64,000 bases of DNA from Rhodospirillaceae bacterium (GCA_002737725.1 NSIP01000001.1:1-64000), one strand, 5' to 3'; shown: positions 45,466-57,555, numbered from the stretch's first letter. A program made the numbers and translations. Notes: generated from the sequence alone by a model not told the origin.

Positions 45466-45539
45466 GGGCGTTTTGCCGAGAAGTGGCTTTCCACGTGGCC
45501 TAAAAATCAAGTCGGTGAAAATGCGACCAACAGAAAGGC

Positions 45540-46229
45540 TTACCGCGAGGCGATGGTGCGCGTTCCGCCGGTTTTGCGGGTCGTCACGAAATCAGCAAAC
45601 GCACTCAAGCGTTCGACAAAGGGCTTGCGACGCGGCGCTTCGCCCATCTCAATCGGCTCGCGATAAAAAACGTGCGTGCCGATGATGATGGTGGACTCAT
45701 AGCCCATAGCCCACGAGGGCCGAATTGAATCGGCATGATACCACAAGGCTCCGTCGGTCGGATCGACCATAGACGAATCTTTCTGCAACACGGCTGCTGC
45801 GATCTTGATTGAATCGCGCCACACCTTTGGGTCGTAGGGGACGTCGGTTTTGCCATCGCAGTACCACGAGAATTGGCACTTATGCATTTGGCCGCTGAGT
45901 GTTTGCTTCACGACATCGCAAATATTGGATGGATAGCGCGGATCCATGGCACGATTGAGAACTACGCGCGCAACCGCAATGCGTCCGGCAATCACTTCGC
46001 TGCGCGCTTCCCAATAATCGTTGAGCGCTAGGCAAACGAGTTCGTCCTTCGAGACGGCAATGCTTGAAAAATCAATTTGAAGATCATCCGGGATATCCCG
46101 GGCAAAAGCACCAACCGGCAACAGGGCGGCAGCCAGAGCTGCCACCACAGCAGCCAGCGTGGAGAGCCTTGCGGGTCGTCGGTGGTGCGCGGCCGAAAAC
46201 AGGCGCGGCATCAGGTGCATGAAAATCAT
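45540..46229 (-). CDS. SleB-type cell wall hydrolase
   Basis: About 229 residues with a long basic N-terminal leader and hydrophobic signal (ALAAALLPVGAFA), then the hydrolase_2 (SleB) domain: ELVCLALNDYWEARSE, RVVLNRAMDPRYPSNICDVV, CQFSWYCDGK, DGALWYHADSIRPSW. The catalytic Glu is expected in the NDYWEAR stretch, which has Asp-Tyr-Trp-Glu instead of the usual iYhEAR wording. Such enzymes are N-acetylmuramidase-like and act on peptidoglycan. Several ATGs near 46229-46211 could serve as start; the longer frame to 46277 adds unlikely residues. Confidence 0.85.
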   Translation of the reverse strand: MIFMHLMPRLFSAAHHRRPARLSTLAAVVAALAAALLPVGAFARDIPDDLQIDFSSIAVSKDELVCLALNDYWEARSEVIAGRIAVARVVLNRAMDPRYPSNICDVVKQTLSGQMHKCQFSWYCDGKTDVPYDPKVWRDSIKIAAAVLQKDSSMVDPTDGALWYHADSIRPSWAMGYESTIIIGTHVFYREPIEMGEAPRRKPFVERLSAFADFVTTRKTGGTRTIASR

Positions 46230-46895
46230 GCAAACGCTCCTCGTCCAAACCAAACAAAAATCAACTAGTGGCGACATATCGCCTCAACCCATCCCTGGGC
46301 CATCGCGCGTTTTCAGGCTAAGTGAGCTTCGTTTAGCCGTTTAGAAAACGCGCAACTTCTTTTTATAAAGGCATTTTCATCCGAAAAACCGCTTCACACT
46401 TTTGCTAAAAATGCCCTTCAGCGACCCTTAGCAATCGTCACCCCGGAATGACCATGAGCCGGGGACTATGACTATCAAGATAACCTTAACCGACCAAAAG
46501 TTAACAGATCGGATGGTTCATCCGTGGGGCGTGCTCGTCTTTTAGACTTGAGCTATCGCCAAACAAAAACGTGCTGTCTGTCTTGTTCAGCACTGTCTGG
46601 GGGATTATCCAGGCTGGGAACTCGAGGGCAACAAAAATTAACTTTCGTTAAGATCGGGGTTATGATTCGCTTAATTTCAAGATCCGTTGTTATGACGCCA
46701 TGATCTTAAAGAAGCGCTTTCACTGAGCGGCCAGGCCTTTTCCACATGATGTGGATGAATCGAAATTCGCCTGTGTTTCCAATTCGTTGCTTGACCGGGC
46801 GCGGGAAAAGCGGCTGAGTTGCAAAAAGCGACCGCCTTGCGGACAAAAAACAGCAAAAAAGTATCAATTTTAGCCTCTTCAGAACCGAGTACACC
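46230..46895. other. Long intergenic region upstream of the efflux gene
   Basis: This 666-base gap separates divergent sleB and the efflux gene. I see no convincing gene in it. It holds a CCCCGG/CCGGGG inverted repeat (46441-46464), an A/T-rich middle with several T runs, and a perfect TCCACAT-g-ATGTGGA palindrome at 46741-46755. No tRNA-like fold was found. It may carry a small RNA, but nothing points to one firmly. Confidence 0.4.
46741..46755. promoter_or_regulatory. Candidate operator palindrome upstream of efflux gene
   Basis: TCCACAT and ATGTGGA form a perfect 7-bp inverted repeat with a one-base spacer, 140 bases before the Bcr/CflA-type ATG. Such symmetry suits a dimeric repressor. 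Each half, extended outward, is also one mismatch from a DnaA box (TTTTCCACA, TGTGGATGA). Confidence 0.35.
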
Positions 46896-48101
46896 ATGTC
46901 TATGGCCCAATCGCGCTCAACCACCACAATAGTAGTATTACTCACGGCTCTTGCTGCCATCGGCCCGGTGTCGACAGATTTGTATTTGCCATCCCTGCCG
47001 ACGATTGGTGAAGCGTTCGGGTCGACTGTTTCCCAAGCCCAACTCACGCTGAGTTTTTTTATCGCCGGGTTTGCGGTGGGAACATTATTTTATGGCCCCT
47101 TGTCAGACCGTGTTGGCCGCCGCCCGGCCCTGTTGGCGGGGATGGTGTTGTTCACCCTGGCCAGCCTGGCCTGCGCTTTTGTGGAAAGCATCGAGCAGCT
47201 GATTGCCTTGAGGTTCATTGAGGCCTTAGGCGGTTGCGCCGGGGCCGTGTTGTCGCGCGCGGTCGTGCGCGATCTGTTCGCGCGCGAGGATGCGGCCCGG
47301 ATGATGTCCTACATGGCCGCCGCCATGGCCTTAGCTCCCGCCGTCGCCCCGGTGATTGGCGGTTGGATCCACCTCGCGTTTGGGTGGCGCGGGCAGTTCT
47401 TTGCCCTGGCGGCCTTGGGCGCGGCACTGACCATGGCAGCGTCGATCTACCTCGGTGAAACCAACCGGCAACTCAATCCGCAGGCCACAGAGCCCACCCG
47501 GCTGATGCGAAGCGTTGTCCACCTTTTCAAGCACCCCGCGTTCTTGGGTTACGCGCTGACATCTGGCTTTTCTTACGGCGGATTGTTCAGCTTTATCTCT
47601 GGCGGGGCATTCGTCGTGCTTGGCGTGCTGGGTGTTGCGCCTGAAAACTTCGGATTTCTTTTTTTATTCGTCGCGGGAGGGTTTGTGACCGGCTCGCTGG
47701 TGGGGGGCAAACTGACCAAGCACGTGGGCCTTTTGGGCATGATGAGAGTTGGCGTTTGGATTGGGTTGGCGGCGGGGTGTGTTGGGCTCATGTTGGCGCT
47801 GATGGGCATCACCGCCCTGCCCGCCGTGATCGCACCCGTCGCGTTTGTTTTTTTCTCGTGCGCGCTGGTGTTTCCAAACTCAACAGCCGGAGCTTTGAAC
47901 CCATTCCCCGAAATGGCGGGCACAGCATCGAGTGTCGCAAGCTTTATTCAGATGTCGCTCGGGGCCGCCGTGGGCGCGGGTGTGGGCATGCTATTGAACG
48001 ACACGACTGTGCCGTTGTTCGCTGTGATTGTGTTCACAACCGCCTGCAGCGTGGTGGTGTTTTACGCCATGGTCGTGCGTGCTGAAAAGAAAGCGACCTA
48101 A
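46896..48101 (+). CDS. Bcr/CflA-family drug efflux transporter (MFS)
   Basis: A 401-residue 12-helix major facilitator. The start AIGPVSTDLYLPSLPTIGEA and the loop 2-3 motif FYGPLSDRVGRRPALLAGM are typical of the Bcr/CflA (DHA1) group. FIEALGGCAGAVLSRAVVRD and APAVAPVIGGW also fit. Members expel bicyclomycin, chloramphenicol or related compounds using proton influx; the substrate here is unknown. The gene's stop shares bases with the stop of the convergent PBP gene. It has a long upstream region with a palindromic site. Confidence 0.92.
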   Translation: MSMAQSRSTTTIVVLLTALAAIGPVSTDLYLPSLPTIGEAFGSTVSQAQLTLSFFIAGFAVGTLFYGPLSDRVGRRPALLAGMVLFTLASLACAFVESIEQLIALRFIEALGGCAGAVLSRAVVRDLFAREDAARMMSYMAAAMALAPAVAPVIGGWIHLAFGWRGQFFALAALGAALTMAASIYLGETNRQLNPQATEPTRLMRSVVHLFKHPAFLGYALTSGFSYGGLFSFISGGAFVVLGVLGVAPENFGFLFLFVAGGFVTGSLVGGKLTKHVGLLGMMRVGVWIGLAAGCVGLMLALMGITALPAVIAPVAFVFFSCALVFPNSTAGALNPFPEMAGTASSVASFIQMSLGAAVGAGVGMLLNDTTVPLFAVIVFTTACSVVVFYAMVVRAEKKAT

Positions 48102-50062
48102 TCACCAACAACCGCCTGCCAGAACTTCGCAAACAAATTCCCGTCGTCCTCGAGCCCTGGCAAATCAATGGGTTGGTGATCTTTATGGGCCGACGCCATG
48201 ACGTCGTGCCAAACACGCGCTGGCACACCGCCGCCCGTGACGGCCTTCATGAACCCGCCATCGTCGTTACCGACCCACACGCCTGTGACCAATTCCGCTG
48301 AGTAGCCCACAAACCAAGCATCGCGAAAATCCGAGCTGGTGCCGGTTTTCCCTGCGGCTGGAAACCCAAAGGTAGCCGCCGTGCCCGTGCCATGCTCGAT
48401 CACGCCGCGCATCATGCGGTTCATCGTCGCAACACGCCCTGGCGCAATCACACGGCCCAGTTCGTCGCCCTGGCGCTGATAGAGCACAACTCCGTCGCGA
48501 TCTGTGATCGCCGTAATCGCATAGGGCAGAATAGCCAACCCACCGTTGGCCAAGGGTGCATAAGCTGCGGTGAGTTCCAGCAGCGTGACCTCTGCTGAAC
48601 CCAACGCCAGCGAGAGTTCGGGTTTCATATCCGATGTTATTCCCAAGCGCTGCGCAGTCGTGACCACAGCCTTTGGCCCGGTTGCTTGAGCTAATCTGAC
48701 GGCGACAGTGTTGATGGACTCAGCCAAAGCATCTTGAACACTCACCGGGCCTAGATACTTACCCGAGAAATTTTGCGGCTTCCAACCGGCAATATTAATG
48801 GGTCCATCGGTCACCAAATCATCAGGCGCATATCCTGCATCAAGCGCGGCCAGATAAACAAACGGTTTGAAGGCCGAGCCCGGCTGGCGCAAAGCTTGTG
48901 TAACCCGATTGAACTGGCTGTCGGCGTAATCGCGACCACCGACCATGGCGCGCACGGCACCATCGGGCGACAAGCTCAGCACCGCGCCCTCGCCGATGTT
49001 CTGGGCCAGCCCTGATATTTCAAGTTGTCGCGCCAGGGCTGCCTCAGCTGCGGCTTGAATCGGAGCCCTCAATGTGGTGCGCACCACCAAATCGCGATCA
49101 ACCGTACCCACAAACGATTCAATTTGTGATAAAACCCAATCTGAAAAAAACCGTGCGCGCAGTGTGTTTTTTGTTGCCGCGGCATTTTTAAGAATGAGCG
49201 TTGCGTTCTGTCGCGCACCTTTGGCTTGGGTCTCGCTCAACGCGCCGGTCTCAACCATGGTCTTGAGCACGATCTCGGCGCGTTGTTTGGCAAGATCGGT
49301 GTTGTTGGTGGGGTTGTAGCGCGAGGGGGCCTTTAACAAACCCGCGAGCACAGCAGATTGATAAATACCGACGTCTTTGGCCGAGCGAGCAAAGTAGCGT
49401 TGCGAGGCCGCTTCCACGCCATAGGTGCCCGCACCCAAGTACACACGATTGAGATAAATCGTGAGGATTTCATCCTTGGTGAAGTTTCGTTCGAGCCACA
49501 GCGCTAGCATCATCTCGCGGAGCTTGCGGGTAGTGGTGCGTTCGGGCGTGAGAAATAAGTTCTTCGCGACCTGCTGGGTGATGGTTGAGCCGCCCTGCAC
49601 CACGCCCTTGGCTTGAATGTTGGTCAGCATCGCGCGCGCCAACCCCCGCAGATCAATGCCAAAATGGTCGTAGAAACGCCGGTCCTCGACCGCCACCACA
49701 GCGGCGGGTAGATGTTTGGGTAAATCCGTCAGCGCAACTGTGTCGCCATAGTTATCGCCAAAACTGCCCAGCTCAGCGCCAGCGGAGTCTTGGATGACAA
49801 TATTGGGGCGCCGCGTCAGCGCGTTGGCGTCAATCGGCGGCAAATTCAGCGCGAGATAGACCAGCACCACGCCAGCAGCCACAGCCGCCCAAACCCCCAG
49901 GGCCAGGATGTTTGACACCCACACCCACAGCCGTGAGCGCGGCTTGCCACCGTTGGCCTCCTTTTTGGCACGCGGCTTCTTGGCCTTCTTGGGCTTGCTT
50001 GATGACGGCTGAGCGGCGGCACCATTATCGAGGAATTCAGTGTCTGTAGGATTTGACGACAT
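48098..50062 (-). CDS. Class A penicillin-binding protein (PBP1A type)
   Basis: A 654-residue bifunctional peptidoglycan synthase. A Lys/Pro-rich cytoplasmic tail (residues 1-45) precedes one helix (SNILALGVWAAVAAGVVLVY). The glycosyltransferase domain shows VEDRRFYDHFGID, GGSTITQQVAKNLFL and LNRVYLGAGTYGVEAAS. The transpeptidase has SxxK in QPGSAFKPFVYLAAL, the SIN motif (AESINTVAVRLA) and KTGTSSDFRDAWFVGY. Length is at the short end for PBP1A and fits PBP1A/PbpC-like small types without the large OB insertion. It ends on the efflux gene stop. Confidence 0.92.
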   Translation of the reverse strand: MSSNPTDTEFLDNGAAAQPSSSKPKKAKKPRAKKEANGGKPRSRLWVWVSNILALGVWAAVAAGVVLVYLALNLPPIDANALTRRPNIVIQDSAGAELGSFGDNYGDTVALTDLPKHLPAAVVAVEDRRFYDHFGIDLRGLARAMLTNIQAKGVVQGGSTITQQVAKNLFLTPERTTTRKLREMMLALWLERNFTKDEILTIYLNRVYLGAGTYGVEAASQRYFARSAKDVGIYQSAVLAGLLKAPSRYNPTNNTDLAKQRAEIVLKTMVETGALSETQAKGARQNATLILKNAAATKNTLRARFFSDWVLSQIESFVGTVDRDLVVRTTLRAPIQAAAEAALARQLEISGLAQNIGEGAVLSLSPDGAVRAMVGGRDYADSQFNRVTQALRQPGSAFKPFVYLAALDAGYAPDDLVTDGPINIAGWKPQNFSGKYLGPVSVQDALAESINTVAVRLAQATGPKAVVTTAQRLGITSDMKPELSLALGSAEVTLLELTAAYAPLANGGLAILPYAITAITDRDGVVLYQRQGDELGRVIAPGRVATMNRMMRGVIEHGTGTAATFGFPAAGKTGTSSDFRDAWFVGYSAELVTGVWVGNDDGGFMKAVTGGGVPARVWHDVMASAHKDHQPIDLPGLEDDGNLFAKFWQAVVGD

Positions 50063-50231
50063 CGGTATGGTATAGCTGATAGATTGAAAGACTGAGTGAT
50101 GGAGTTAAACTCCAATTAAGGCAAAGTCTCGACGAGAACACGCAACGTTCCCAGGACAAAACCTCCGCAACGACGATTGCAAAATAAATTGCGCCCGAGA
50201 TCAGAGATGCCCTGAACGTGGCGCGATTCAT

Positions 50232-52826
<2,595 letters not shown>

Positions 52827-52922
52827 TCAATTTTCCTCTGGTGACAGAGGGGGTTTTAGAGGGGCCGTTTTCAGCTGCGAATCATACCACCAGCGGGCAC
52901 TTTCTGCGCCATAAAATATGCG

Positions 52923-54134
52923 TCAAAAGGCCCCCAGGCGAGAGCTTGGAACCAAGGTATTCTGCCGCACGCGCCAATATTGTGCGGTATCGCCCAGAGC
53001 GGCAAACATCGAGCTCTCTGTGCCCGTCATCCAGGCCTGGGCACCCATGGCCAAAATCTCAGCAAAAAGGGCCTCGCGGCGGTCGGGGTCCAAGTGTGCT
53101 GCGATTTCATCGAGCAGCAAAATCGGCGGGAACCCACGCTTGACGGCCTGCAATCGCGCCGAAGCTAAAACGATGGAAATCAGCAAAGCTTTTTGCTCAC
53201 CCGTCGAGCACATGGCTGCTACCAATCCGTGGCTCGGATGGCCAGCACAGCCAAAGGTCACAGCAAGGTCCGAGCGGTGCGGCCCGGCATCAGGCACATG
53301 AGCGCTGCGCGAGGCGGCCAAGGCCGCGCGCAGTTTTTCCTCCGCGTCCACGGCTGGCATGTCGGACAACCAGCGATCAACCTCGCCCAGCAGCGCGAGA
53401 TCAGCGCCTGGAAAGGGTCCGCGCGCCTCGGCCAATGACCCATTTAACCGCCGGACCAGATCTGCCCGCGCGGCGGCGATGGCCACGCCGTAGCGGGACA
53501 GCGTGTCTTCCAGCGCCAGATACCAGGCTTTATCGTCAACCTCATCGCGCAGCAGCCGCATACGTTGGCGATAGGCGTGTTCATACGCCGCGAGGCGCCC
53601 GGTTTGATCGGGGTCGAAGGCGGTGACGAGGCGATCTAAAAATCGTCGGCGCGAGGATGACGCATCGAGGAAAATTCGGTCCATGGCGGGCGTCAGCCAG
53701 ACCACGCCCAAATGACGGCTGAGCGCGCCTTGGCCTTTGACGGCCAAGCCGTTGACGTGAACCAAGCGCTTTTCCTTGCCGTCGCTCGACAAGCCCGTGC
53801 CGAGGCGAATATCGCCGTCAGGATTGGTGGCCACCGCCGACACGGCCCATGCTTGTGACAACGAGCCTTGTGACGGCGCACCGCTACGCGCCACCGACAC
53901 CAGTTTGGCCCCCCGCAACCCCCGTCCAGGGCTGAGGAACGAAACGGCCTCTAATAAATTGGTTTTGCCCGCCCCATTGGGGCCTGTCAGCACAATGGGC
54001 GTCAGCGCCACATCAAGGCGCAAATGTGCGTAGGAGCGAAAGGCCGTGAGATCGAGACGCAACACACCTGCTGTGCCAGTCGTTTGCGAGACCGGCGCGC
54101 TTACAGTGGCAGCGGCGTCAGGCAGCGCGTTCAC
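52923..54134 (-). CDS. recF: DNA replication and repair protein RecF
   Basis: A 403-residue SMC-like ATPase that loads RecA at gaps. Walker A GPNGAGKTNLLEAV lies at 51-64, FLSPGRGLRGAK follows, VVWLTPAMDRIFLDASSSRRRFLDRL-type sequence is present (cited in part), and the C-terminal signature and Walker B read STGEQKALLISIVLA and PILLLDEIAAHLD. There is an N-terminal extension of about 20 Ala/Thr/Val-rich residues compared with standard RecF. The ATG overlaps the dnaN stop by four bases, so the two are translationally coupled. Confidence 0.94.
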   Translation of the reverse strand: MNALPDAAATVSAPVSQTTGTAGVLRLDLTAFRSYAHLRLDVALTPIVLTGPNGAGKTNLLEAVSFLSPGRGLRGAKLVSVARSGAPSQGSLSQAWAVSAVATNPDGDIRLGTGLSSDGKEKRLVHVNGLAVKGQGALSRHLGVVWLTPAMDRIFLDASSSRRRFLDRLVTAFDPDQTGRLAAYEHAYRQRMRLLRDEVDDKAWYLALEDTLSRYGVAIAAARADLVRRLNGSLAEARGPFPGADLALLGEVDRWLSDMPAVDAEEKLRAALAASRSAHVPDAGPHRSDLAVTFGCAGHPSHGLVAAMCSTGEQKALLISIVLASARLQAVKRGFPPILLLDEIAAHLDPDRREALFAEILAMGAQAWMTGTESSMFAALGDTAQYWRVRQNTLVPSSRLGAF

Positions 54135-55249
54135 ACCCGCATCGGCATGAGAACATAGACCGCTGAGCTATCGGCGACGTCGCGAATGATCGTGGGCGAA
54201 GCCGCATCCGACATCGAGAAGTGGGCTGCATCGCCTTCAATTTGTTGCAAGATGTCGAGTAGATAGCGCGAATTAAAACCGATCTCGAGCTGGCCGGCCG
54301 CATAAGACGCCTCAAGCTCTTCGGTGGCACTGCCCGCCTCGGGGCTGGACGCCGAGAGCGTGATCATGCCTTTTTCGCAGGCCATTTTGATCGAGCGTGA
54401 TTTTTCCGAGCTAATCGCTGACACACGATCCACCGCGTTAGCGAGGTCTTTGCGGTTGATCTCAAGCGTTTTGTCATTGCCCGAGGGAATCACGCGCTCG
54501 TAATCGGGGAACGTCCCGTCAATCAGCTTTGACGTCAGCACCACGTTGTCGAAGCCAAACCTGATTTTGGCATCGGACAGGGAAATGGAAATATCCGCAT
54601 CGGTTTCATCGATCAGTTTGCGCAGCTCGCCCACCGTCTTGCGCGGCACAATCACACCCGGCATCCCCGACGCCCCATCCGGCAGCGGCACCTCGACGCG
54701 CGCCAAGCGATGACCATCGGTGGCCACCGCGCGCAGCACATTCAAGCCATCGCTTTTGGCGGCGTGCAGATAAATACCGTTGAGGTAGTAGCGGGTTTCT
54801 TCGGTCGAAATGGCAAAGCGCGTGCGGTCAATCAGCCCGCGCAAATCCGAGGCGCCGAGCTTGTAATTGTGGCTGAGATCGCCACCCGACATGGCCGGGA
54901 AATCTTCCACCGGCAGACACGCCAAGGTGAATTTTGAACGGCCAGCACTGAGGGCGATTTGGCCACCGTCGGAGGAGGTGGTCAATTCCACTTGCGCGCC
55001 ATCGGGTAATTTGCGCACGATTTCATACAGCGTGAGAACCGGCGTGGTGGTGGCCCCGCCTTTGCCGACATCCGCAGTGGTGGATTCCGCAATCTCAATG
55101 TCCATGTCGGTGGCATGGAGCGACAGATTACCTTTGGCCGCATCAATGCGAACATTGGAGAGAATAGGGATGGTGTTGCGACGCTCCACCACGCTTTGCA
55201 CGTGACCCAGAGACTTCAGAAGTGCGGCGCGTTCGATGACGATTTTCAT
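54131..55249 (-). CDS. dnaN: DNA polymerase III beta sliding clamp
   Basis: The 372-residue clamp starts MKIVIERAALLKSLGHVQSV and shows the three repeated domains of the beta ring, with VVERRNTIPILSNVRI, LPVEDFPAMSGGD and the C-terminal AVYVLMPMRV ending in the usual hydrophobic-Met-Pro-Met-Arg stretch. ATG 55249 begins the family sequence; the open frame continues 21 codons upstream without similarity. A 165-base gap separates it from dnaA, and the stop overlaps recF. Confidence 0.97.
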   Translation of the reverse strand: MKIVIERAALLKSLGHVQSVVERRNTIPILSNVRIDAAKGNLSLHATDMDIEIAESTTADVGKGGATTTPVLTLYEIVRKLPDGAQVELTTSSDGGQIALSAGRSKFTLACLPVEDFPAMSGGDLSHNYKLGASDLRGLIDRTRFAISTEETRYYLNGIYLHAAKSDGLNVLRAVATDGHRLARVEVPLPDGASGMPGVIVPRKTVGELRKLIDETDADISISLSDAKIRFGFDNVVLTSKLIDGTFPDYERVIPSGNDKTLEINRKDLANAVDRVSAISSEKSRSIKMACEKGMITLSASSPEAGSATEELEASYAAGQLEIGFNSRYLLDILQQIEGDAAHFSMSDAASPTIIRDVADSSAVYVLMPMRV

Positions 55250-55414
55250 GAATTCAGACGTGATCTTGTGTGTTGTTGGCCCTGCTGCCCCTTTACCAAT
55301 CCCAGGCCACAATCAAGACCTCGGACCGGCAGTTCGGCAGGACTTGCGACTATATCAACACGGAAATCCCCGTCCAGAAAAACCGCTCAAAAGCCAGGAC
55401 CTGAGGCCGAGAGC

Positions 55415-56806
55415 TTAGTTTTCGAGCATCCGGGTCAGCAGCTCCACATCCTCGGCGAAGGCCTGATCGTCGCGGCACAGTTCATCGACCTTACGCACCG
55501 CGTGCATGACGGTGGTGTGATCGCGACCACCAAAGGCCCGACCGATTTCCGGCAATGACCTTGAGGTCAGTTGCTTGGCCAAGTACATGGCCACTTGGCG
55601 GGGGCGAGCCACGACGCGGGCACGGCGCGCCGAACTCATGTCGGATAAGCGAATTTTGAAGTGCTCGGCCACGCGGCGCTGAATCTCTTCCATGGTGAGC
55701 TTGCGGTCATGGGCGCGCAGTAGGTCCTGCAACAAATCCTGAGCGGTCTCGAGCGTGATCTGACTGCCAACCAATTGAGCGTGGGCGCACAGGCGGTTGA
55801 GGGCGCCTTCAAGCTCACGGACATTGGAGGCAATTTTGTGGGCCAGGAATTCTTTCACTTTGGTAGGAACTTCCGTGCCTAAGCTATCGGCCTTGGCATC
55901 CAGGATGCCTAAACGCAGCTCAAAGGTCGTGGGATGCAGGTCCGCCACCAAGCCTGAGGACAGGCGTGAACGGAGACGATCACCAATTTCTTCGAGGTTT
56001 GAGGGTGACTTGTCAGCCGACAAAACAATCTGGCGGCCCTGGTCAACCAATGCGTTGAAGGTATGGAAAAACTCTTCCTGGGTGGCATCCTTGCCCGCAA
56101 TAAACTGAACATCGTCGATCATCAACACATCGACGGCACGGAATTGCTCTTTGAAAGAGACGGTATCTTGGTTTCGCAGCGCCCGAACAAAGCTGTACAT
56201 GAACTTCTCGGCCGACATGTAGATGACACTACGTTGCGGGCTGCGCCGGCGAATTTCCCAGTGAATCGCATGCATCAAGTGGGTTTTGCCCAAGCCGACG
56301 CCACCATACAGAAAAAGCGGATTGAAACTGACCTCGTCAGCTTCGGCAACCCGCTTGGCTGCCGCATAAGCGAATTCATTGGGCTTGCCGACGACAAAAT
56401 TGGCGAAGGTATAGCGAGGGTCGAGAGAGGCCGAGAGTTCAAACCCAAATGGAATGGTCGCCCGTTGGGGGGTCGGTGGGGTCGGTAGCTGAGCGGCCGA
56501 AGAGCGCGTGGGGAGGCTGGGTGCCGGGCTGGAGGGCACGCCCATGGCCACTTTAATGCTAATGCGTTTGACCGAAGGGTTTTCGCTGGTCCACAGCGCC
56601 CGTATCCGGTCGGCGTAGTGGGTGACCACCCAATCGCGCATGAATCGGGTCGGCACAGCCAGCTCAACCTCGCCATTCTTAATCCCGTCCAAGACAATCG
56701 GTTTGACCCAGCTTTTAAAGGCCGAGTCGCCGAATTCTTTTTTCAGGCGGGTCTTGATGCGGTCCCATTCACCATGGTCGACCGCTGCGTATTCCCCTCG
56801 CGTCAC
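55415..56806 (-). CDS. dnaA: Chromosomal replication initiator DnaA
   Basis: A 463-residue initiator with GTG start at 56806 and a purine-rich GAGTAGGGG upstream. Domain I runs from about 10-85, a Pro/Ser-rich linker follows, then AAA+ motifs: Walker A GGVGLGKTHLMHAI (168-181), Walker B VLMIDDVQFIAGKDATQEEF, and the arginine finger region. The C-terminal box-binding domain has RPRQVAMYLAKQLTSRSLPE and GGRDHTTVMHAVRKV. It melts the origin as ATP-bound filament. Upstream lies a 749-base region rich in GANTC sites. Confidence 0.97.
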   Translation of the reverse strand: MTRGEYAAVDHGEWDRIKTRLKKEFGDSAFKSWVKPIVLDGIKNGEVELAVPTRFMRDWVVTHYADRIRALWTSENPSVKRISIKVAMGVPSSPAPSLPTRSSAAQLPTPPTPQRATIPFGFELSASLDPRYTFANFVVGKPNEFAYAAAKRVAEADEVSFNPLFLYGGVGLGKTHLMHAIHWEIRRRSPQRSVIYMSAEKFMYSFVRALRNQDTVSFKEQFRAVDVLMIDDVQFIAGKDATQEEFFHTFNALVDQGRQIVLSADKSPSNLEEIGDRLRSRLSSGLVADLHPTTFELRLGILDAKADSLGTEVPTKVKEFLAHKIASNVRELEGALNRLCAHAQLVGSQITLETAQDLLQDLLRAHDRKLTMEEIQRRVAEHFKIRLSDMSSARRARVVARPRQVAMYLAKQLTSRSLPEIGRAFGGRDHTTVMHAVRKVDELCRDDQAFAEDVELLTRMLEN

Positions 56807-57555
56807 CCGTAACTACCCCTACTCTCAAAAATTTTTAGTGCCTACATCGATTTTAAAAGTCTTTGCTATCGCCGCTGTCTCGATATTGGAATTCTCTGGT
56901 CTTGATCTTCTAATCTCGATCACGCCGACGACCCAAACTTCGGTGGCGTAAAAAATCGACGAAGGAATTTGGTATGGTCTCTATTATGCTTGCTCAATCA
57001 CTGGTGTTGTCCCCTTGATCATTACTGTTGCCACAATGGTGATGAGTCACCATCACAGTCAAGTCGCTTCAACAAAAAATTTCCGATTCTATTTTCGCAA
57101 CTGCAACGCGGCTGAATGTAGCGAGTGAATAAGCGCACTCAAGGACAAAGATTGCTTGACAGTTTGGGCCTATGACGTGGTGGTCGCTTTTTTGGAACGA
57201 CTCCGAAACGCAGTGACATCTTGTTGATTTGCAACAATAAGACAGCGCGCACCCTTACGCAGACTCGTGAAACTAAGGATGCGAATCCGGCGCAATCCAA
57301 GGTGTTGTGCCTTTCATGCAATGTCTGGCTTGGGGATAGCGTTGCATCAATCACGATCTGGGCACACGCTACGTGCAGGGCTGCGCTGCGTTGCGGCGGG
57401 GTCGCGACGACGACTCGCAGAAATCGAATCGAGACCCGTGCGAGTCGAGAATCACGTCGAATCGGTGAATTACCAAATTTCAAGAATGGGCTAAAAAAAC
57501 TAATTATTAGCTGAGAGCCGCAGGAGAATTTTTTGTCGCTGCGAGACGTGATGCG
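56807..57555. promoter_or_regulatory. dnaA upstream region with GANTC cluster, possible origin
   Basis: The 749 bases between dnaA and rpsT hold no credible gene. They contain ten GANTC sites between 57044 and 57463 (57044, 57085, 57199, 57262, 57283, 57412, 57426, 57442, 57449, 57459). About 1.6 would be expected by chance in 420 bases. GANTC is the CcrM methylation site of many alphaproteobacteria. A/T-rich patches lie at 56825-56866 and 57481-57511. I found no perfect TTATCCACA DnaA box. The region could be a cell-cycle-controlled dnaA promoter, the origin, or both. Confidence 0.55.
57036..57053. promoter_or_regulatory. Inverted repeat in dnaA upstream region
   Basis: ATGGTGA and TCACCAT form a perfect 7-bp inverted repeat around TGAG, and the centre contains the first GANTC site (GAGTC). 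It lies about 235 bases upstream of the dnaA start. It may bind a regulator; no factor can be named. Confidence 0.35.

Noticed and set aside
46738-46758. Pair of DnaA-box-like sequences suggesting an origin near the efflux gene
   Set aside because: Each has one mismatch to TTATCCACA, there are only two, and they form a simple operator-like palindrome far from dnaA.
52835-52857. Hairpin CCTCTG/CAGAGG followed by GGGTTTT upstream of gyrB as a terminator
   Set aside because: The T run is on the plus strand, where no gene ends; for the minus-strand recF it lacks a T tract.
57155-57180. TTGACA at 57155 as a plus-strand promoter
   Set aside because: No -10-like hexamer lies at proper spacing, and no plus-strand gene follows.
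57262-57300. tRNA-like T-arm (GCGAATCC) in the dnaA-rpsT gap
   Set aside because: No acceptor, D or anticodon stems can be formed around it; the match is explained by the GANTC sites.
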